A stretch of DNA of 64,000 nucleotides from the NCBI RefSeq assembly GCF_024211255.1, contig NZ_JAMLDY010000007.1, forward strand, positions 106,507-170,506. Reading direction: 5' to 3'. The stretch's first letter is position 1. Each line of letters opens with the position of its first letter. A model generated the notes under the pieces. The model made no database searches. It was not told where the DNA came from and saw only the letters and a program-made list of their open reading frames with translations. This DNA is from Sphingomonas liriopis. GTDB taxonomy: Bacteria > Pseudomonadota > Alphaproteobacteria > Sphingomonadales > Sphingomonadaceae. Position numbers and translations under genes: made by a program. Below are positions 60,064 to 64,000 of this stretch, in pieces.

Positions 60064-62348
60064 CGCCCCGCGCCACCTATCGCATGCAGTTCCACGCCGG
60101 CTTCACCTTCGCCGATGCGGAGGCGCTGGTGCCCTATCTCGACCGGCTGGGGATCAGCCACCTCTACGCCTCGCCGATCACCGTCGCGGCCAGGGGCTCG
60201 ACCCACGGCTATGACGTCATCGATCCGACCCGCATCGCGCCCGACCTCGGCGGCGAAGAGGGCTTCCGCAGTCTCGTCGCCGCGCTCAAGGCTCGCGGCA
60301 TGGGCGTGGTGATCGACATCGTCCCCAACCATATGGGCGTCGCCGGCGGCGGCAACGCATGGTGGAACGACGTCCTCGCCCACGGACAGGCGAGCGATTA
60401 TGCGCGCTTCTTCGACATCGACTGGTCGCGGCGGCTGCTGCTGCCGGTGCTCGGCGACACGCTGGCGGCGACGATCGCCAATGGCGACCTCGCCGTCGAG
60501 GGCGACCACATCGTGGCGTACGGCGAGCACCGTTTCCCGCTGCGCCCCGACGTGCAGGACACCGACCTCGCCACCTTGCTCGACCGCCAGCATTATCGCC
60601 TCGCGAGCTGGCGCGTCGCCAACGACGAACTCAACTGGCGCCGCTTCTTCACCGTCAACGACCTCGCCGGCATCCGCATCGAAGACGCGCACGTGTTCGA
60701 GGCGACGCACGCGCTCTATTTTCGCCTGTACGACGAAGGGCTGATCGACGGCGTCCGCATCGATCACGTCGATGGGCTGACCGACCCGATCGGTTATTGC
60801 CGAAGCTTGCGCGAACGGCTCGGTCCCGATGCATGGATCGTCATCGAGAAGATCCTTGGGCCCGGCGAAGGCCAGCCGGTCGGCTGGGGTGCCGACGGCA
60901 CCAGCGGCTACGACTTCATGGAACAGGTGGCATTGCTGATCCACGAGCCGCTCGGCGCGCTGCCGCTCGAGGAATTGTGGCAGGAAATCAGCGGCCGCTA
61001 TCAGGGGTTCGAGGCGGAGGAGTTCGAGGCGCGGCAGGACCTGCTCGCGTGGCAATTCGCCGGTCAGCTCGATGCCTGCGTCGCCGCCTTCGTCGCGCTG
61101 AACGACGACGAGGCGGTCACCCCCGCAATGTTGCGCCGCGCGATCGAGCGGTTGCTATGGGTGTTCCCGGTCTATCGCACCTATGGCACCGGCGATGCCG
61201 CCCCCGCGACCGATGCCGCGATCCGCGGGCTGGTGCGCGAGCGTGTCGCATGGCTGATCCCGCCCGGCGAGGCGCATGTCGTCGACCGTATCCTCGCATG
61301 GCTCGCCGGCGAAGGACCGGGCGACGCTGCCGACGCGGTGCGCCGCTTCCAGCAGCTCTCCGCACCGATCGCCGCCAAATCGGTCGAGGACACCGCCTTC
61401 TACCGCTCCGGCCGGTTGCTCTCGCGCAACGACGTCGGCTTCGACGCGACGATCCTGGGCGTGCCGGTCGAGGCGTTCCATCAGCTGATGGCCGACCGCG
61501 CGCGCGACGTGCCGCATGCGATGCTGACCACCGCGACGCACGACCACAAGCGCGGCGAGGATGTCCGCGCCCGGCTCGCGGTGCTGAGCACCATCCCCGA
61601 CGTCTGGCGCGCCCGCGTCAAGGCGTGGGAGGCGATGGCCTGGGGCTGGGGCCACGACGTCGATGGCGGCGACCGCTACATGCTGTTGCAGACGATCGTC
61701 GGCGCGTGGCCGGACGACGGCGCGAACGGCGACTTCGCCGAGCGGGTCAAGGCGTGGCAGCAGAAGGCGCTGCGCGAGGCCCGGCTGCGCTCGTCGTGGG
61801 AGGCGCCGGACGAAGCCTATGAGGCCGCCGCCGCGACGCTGGTCGACGCCTATCTCGGCGATCCGCGTTTCGTCGCCGAGGTCACCGCGTTCGTCGCCGA
61901 CCTCGCGCCGGCGGCGGAGGCGAACACGCTCGTCCAGACGCTGCTGCGCTATACCGTGCCGGGCGTGCCGGACCTGTATCAGGGCACCGAGCTCGCCGAT
62001 CTCAGCCTGGTCGATCCCGACAACCGCCGCGCGGTCGATTACGCGACGCGGGCGGCGTTGCTCGGCAGCGACGCAGCACCCGCGAAGCTGCGGCTGATCG
62101 CCGACCTGCTCGCCCTGCGACGCGCGCACCCGACACTGTTCGCCAAGGGCGACTACGTCGCTGCCTCCGTCGAAGGCAGCGACCGGATCTGCGCCTTCAC
62201 CCGCAGCCACGACGGCCGCACGCTCGCGGTCGCCGCGCTGGTGCGGGGGACGGAGGTGCCCGATGCGACGATCGCCTTCGCCGATGGACGGACATGCACC
62301 GCAGCGGAGGTCTTCGCGAACCGCGCGGTGGGGTACGCGCTCGCCTGA
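60060..62348 (+). CDS. treY: malto-oligosyltrehalose synthase
   Basis: 762 residues from ATG 60060, which overlaps the malQ stop (ATGA). Signatures: TYRMQFHAGFTFADAEALVPYLDRLGISHLYASPI, GSTHGYDVIDPTRI, VIDIVPNHMGVAGGGNAWWNDVL, GVRIDHVDGLTDP (nucleophile Asp), WIVIEKILGPGE (acid/base Glu), and TATHDHKRGEDVRARL near 490. It turns the reducing end of maltodextrin into a trehalose unit, then TreZ cleaves it off. With GlgX and MalQ it makes trehalose from glycogen, an osmo- and desiccation protectant. Confidence 0.95.
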   Translation: MTPRATYRMQFHAGFTFADAEALVPYLDRLGISHLYASPITVAARGSTHGYDVIDPTRIAPDLGGEEGFRSLVAALKARGMGVVIDIVPNHMGVAGGGNAWWNDVLAHGQASDYARFFDIDWSRRLLLPVLGDTLAATIANGDLAVEGDHIVAYGEHRFPLRPDVQDTDLATLLDRQHYRLASWRVANDELNWRRFFTVNDLAGIRIEDAHVFEATHALYFRLYDEGLIDGVRIDHVDGLTDPIGYCRSLRERLGPDAWIVIEKILGPGEGQPVGWGADGTSGYDFMEQVALLIHEPLGALPLEELWQEISGRYQGFEAEEFEARQDLLAWQFAGQLDACVAAFVALNDDEAVTPAMLRRAIERLLWVFPVYRTYGTGDAAPATDAAIRGLVRERVAWLIPPGEAHVVDRILAWLAGEGPGDAADAVRRFQQLSAPIAAKSVEDTAFYRSGRLLSRNDVGFDATILGVPVEAFHQLMADRARDVPHAMLTTATHDHKRGEDVRARLAVLSTIPDVWRARVKAWEAMAWGWGHDVDGGDRYMLLQTIVGAWPDDGANGDFAERVKAWQQKALREARLRSSWEAPDEAYEAAAATLVDAYLGDPRFVAEVTAFVADLAPAAEANTLVQTLLRYTVPGVPDLYQGTELADLSLVDPDNRRAVDYATRAALLGSDAAPAKLRLIADLLALRRAHPTLFAKGDYVAASVEGSDRICAFTRSHDGRTLAVAALVRGTEVPDATIAFADGRTCTAAEVFANRAVGYALA

Positions 62349-62355
62349 CCCGCCG

Positions 62356-63741
62356 CTACGCCTCCGCCACCCGCGCCGCGTGCCAGAACATCAGATAGCC
62401 GAACACCCCTGACACCAGCGACGCACACAGGATCGCCAGCGACGCCAGCTCGGTCTGCGTCGGATCGGTGAACGCCAGTTCGGTGATGAACAGCGAGATG
62501 GTGAAGCCGATTCCCGCCACCCCGCCGATGCCGAGCACCATCCGCCACGTCACGCCCTCGGGCAGCGTCGCCGAGCCGAGCCGCGTCGCGAGCCATGTCG
62601 CGCCGAGGAACCCCACCGGCTTGCCGATCACCAGCCCGGCGACGATCCCCAGGCTGAGCGGCGCGTGCATCGCCGCGCCGATCGCCGGTGCCGACAGGTG
62701 GATGCGCACGTTGGACAAGGCGAACAGCGGCAGCACGATATACGACACCCACGGCGTCAGGATGCGCACCAGTCGCTCCGCCGCCTCGTCGGTCGCCGCC
62801 GCCATTTCGTGGATATAGCCGAGCCGCGTCTGCGCGCGCTCCTGCTGCTCCGCCGCGACCTCGGCATCGTCGGTCTGTTCGGCGGCGGATTGCGCTTCCT
62901 TGAACTGGTCGACCGGCCGCTGGACGCGCTCGGCGAAGCCACGCCCCGACAATCGCGACCGCGTCGGCAGCAGCAGCCCGACCGCGACGCCTGCGATCGT
63001 CGGGTGCACGCCCGACCCGAACACGCCGATCCACACCGCGAGACCGAGCAGCACATAGGGGATGGGCGCCACCCAGCGCAGCCGCAGCAGCGCGACGATT
63101 GCCAGGTAGGCGACGCCCGCCAGCGCCAGGAACCACGGCTGGATCGCGGCGGTATAGGCGAAGGCGATGACCAGCAGCCCGAACACGTCGTCGATCGCCG
63201 CGAACGCCAGCAGCACCGCGCGCACCGCCGGCGGCAGCCGCGTCGTGAACATCGCGACGACGGCGAGGCTGAACGCGGTGTCCATCGCCGCCACCACCCC
63301 CCAGCCGTGCTGCGTCGGCGTACCGTGGTTGAACGCCCAGTAGATGCCGATCGGCACGACCAGCCCGCCGACCGCGCCCGCCACCGGAAACACCGCGGTG
63401 CGCCACGACGCCAGCGATCCCTTGACGAATTCGCGCTTCACCTCGGTACCGATGATGAGGAAGAACAGCGGCATCAGCAGGTCGTTGACCCATTCCGCCG
63501 CCGACCGCGACAGCGTCCACGCGCCGTAGCTGAGGCTGATCGGCCGGTCCCACAGCCGCACGTAATCCGCCCCGAACGGCGCATTGACGATCGCCAGCGC
63601 CAGCAGCGACGCGATCAGCAGCGGCCCGCCCGACACCTGTCCGATCGCGAAGAACGGCCCGATCTTCTGGACGAGCCCCGCCGCCGGGGAATGATGCGCC
63701 CGCGCCGCGACCTGCCCGGAAACGCGTGGGGTCAGCGCCAT
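62356..63741 (-). CDS. nhaA: Na+/H+ antiporter NhaA
   Basis: 461 residues from ATG 63741. Eleven to twelve membrane helices; KREFVKGSLASWRTAVFPVAGAVGGLVVPIGIY, the paired Asp FAAIDDVFGLLVIAF of the ion site, and the C-terminal GFTISLFITELAF are conserved. The cytoplasmic loop around 290-340 (QRPVDQFKEAQSAAEQTDDAEVAAEQQERAQ) is long, Gln/Glu-rich and unusual compared with E. coli NhaA. It exports Na+ in exchange for H+. Convergent with treY. Confidence 0.94.
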   Translation of the reverse strand: MALTPRVSGQVAARAHHSPAAGLVQKIGPFFAIGQVSGGPLLIASLLALAIVNAPFGADYVRLWDRPISLSYGAWTLSRSAAEWVNDLLMPLFFLIIGTEVKREFVKGSLASWRTAVFPVAGAVGGLVVPIGIYWAFNHGTPTQHGWGVVAAMDTAFSLAVVAMFTTRLPPAVRAVLLAFAAIDDVFGLLVIAFAYTAAIQPWFLALAGVAYLAIVALLRLRWVAPIPYVLLGLAVWIGVFGSGVHPTIAGVAVGLLLPTRSRLSGRGFAERVQRPVDQFKEAQSAAEQTDDAEVAAEQQERAQTRLGYIHEMAAATDEAAERLVRILTPWVSYIVLPLFALSNVRIHLSAPAIGAAMHAPLSLGIVAGLVIGKPVGFLGATWLATRLGSATLPEGVTWRMVLGIGGVAGIGFTISLFITELAFTDPTQTELASLAILCASLVSGVFGYLMFWHAARVAEA

Positions 63742-63836
63742 GTGTCGTCCCGTGATGTGGATGTCGGGTAACCATACGGGTGAGACGTGGCATGCGTTCC
63801 GTTGGCCGGGGGGTGCCCGCCCCCTCTCCGCCTCCA

Positions 63837-63897
63837 CCGTTCGTGCTGAGCCTGTCGAAGCACCGTGAGACTCACCTGCCCTTCGACAGGCTCAGCA
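63837..63897. repeat. palindromic repeat, CGTTCGTGCTGAGCC family, right end cut
   Basis: Left arm CCGTTCGTGCTGAGCCTGTC GAAG (63837-63860) and right arm CTTCGACAGGCTCAGCA (63881-63897). The right arm should continue with CGAACGG by symmetry but stops at CTCAGCA, directly beside the transposase fragment. A related copy is at 2311-2380. Confidence 0.8.
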
Positions 63898-63901
63898 ACC
63901 A

Positions 63902-64000
63902 TTATGATGCGGGCATCCATTCGGCTTGTCTGGCGAGGACGGTGTTGGCGTAGATGAGGAGTTTCCGTGCGCAGGCGGTGAGGGCTTGTTTGTGATTTTT
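63902..64000 (-). mobile_element. IS110-type transposase, C-terminal fragment at the window edge
   Basis: Reading inward from position 64000 on the minus strand gives 32 residues, KNHKQALTACARKLLIYANT then VLARQAEWMPAS, and the TAA at 63904-63902. The pattern ALTAC-x-RKLL-x-x-x-NT is what I know from the C-termini of IS110 family transposases (typical form ALxAxMRKLLxxLNAM). The rest of the element lies outside. It abuts the interrupted palindrome at 63837-63897, a site preference reported for some IS110/IS1111 relatives in REP sequences. Confidence 0.75.

Noticed and set aside
1..64000. CRISPR arrays
   Set aside because: Repeats are palindromic and dispersed; no regular repeat-spacer pattern was seen.
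1..64000. A RAYT or other enzyme able to move the palindromic repeats
   Set aside because: No gene in the window has Y1-transposase motifs; the mobiliser, if any, is elsewhere.
1..64000. tRNA or rRNA genes
   Set aside because: Apart from the tRNA-like part of tmRNA, no cloverleaf or rRNA segment was noticed by eye; a covariance scan would be decisive.

Overview
The window looks like a chromosome segment of a Sphingomonas-like alphaproteobacterium. Evidence: very high GC, a circularly permuted two-piece tmRNA gene, an NDUFS4-type complex I accessory subunit, a TonB-dependent receptor of the Xanthomonas/Caulobacter type, and abundant palindromic intergenic repeats. No rRNA, tRNA, CRISPR array or complete insertion sequence was seen. 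The right edge cuts into the 3' end of an IS110-like transposase gene.

Layout. (1) 1-11.2 kb, plus strand: left half of a pectin / rhamnogalacturonan-I (RG-I) locus, with a TonB-dependent receptor (partial), IclR regulator, SDR resembling L-rhamnose 1-dehydrogenase, GH28, L-rhamnose mutarotase, GH35, GH105 and a GPH-type sugar symporter. (2) 11.3-22.5 kb: ssrA (tmRNA, minus strand) divergent from an Rrf2 regulator, mscL, a lemA-TPM-TPM-nudix operon, hrpB with an NDUFS4-like gene, a YidB-like gene, a His-rich zinc/cation exporter, polyprenyl diphosphate synthase, and a chorismate mutase-DUF2147-tmk run. (3) 22.6-30.8 kb, minus strand: cupin, then dctA, outer-membrane porin, malic enzyme, 3-hydroxyisobutyryl-CoA hydrolase and enoyl-CoA hydratase (C4-dicarboxylate uptake and acyl-CoA/valine catabolism), and ogt. 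(4) 31-33.2 kb: a PAS-GGDEF-EAL protein. (5) 33.1-43.8 kb, minus strand: a tightly overlapping block tldD (Tat signal), tldE, DUF4159, moxR, DUF58, batA-like, DUF4175-like and a GATase-like membrane protein. It looks like one functional unit and is the best candidate here for an undescribed system. (6) 44-45.9 kb: small envelope and redox genes. (7) 46-52.5 kb: second half of the RG-I set, with a PL26-like exolyase and a DUF6250-like protein divergent from two CE12 acetylesterases and an alpha/beta hydrolase. (8) 52.9-62.3 kb: 3-methyladenine glycosylase, a small secreted Cys protein, then glgX-treZ-malQ-treY (glycogen to trehalose). (9) nhaA and the IS110 edge.

The RG-I genes should work together. 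Acetylesterases and PL26/GH28/GH35 enzymes would deacetylate and cut the polymer, the TonB receptor and GPH symporter would import products, GH105 would remove unsaturated uronic acid, and RhaM plus the dehydrogenase would start oxidative L-rhamnose catabolism.

The most striking non-genic signal is a set of palindromic repeat families. One family (arms of the type CACCCCGGAC...GTCCGGGGTG) has a centre that three times carries a further palindrome. Two copies run in frame through the N-terminal coding region of secreted carbohydrate-active enzymes.
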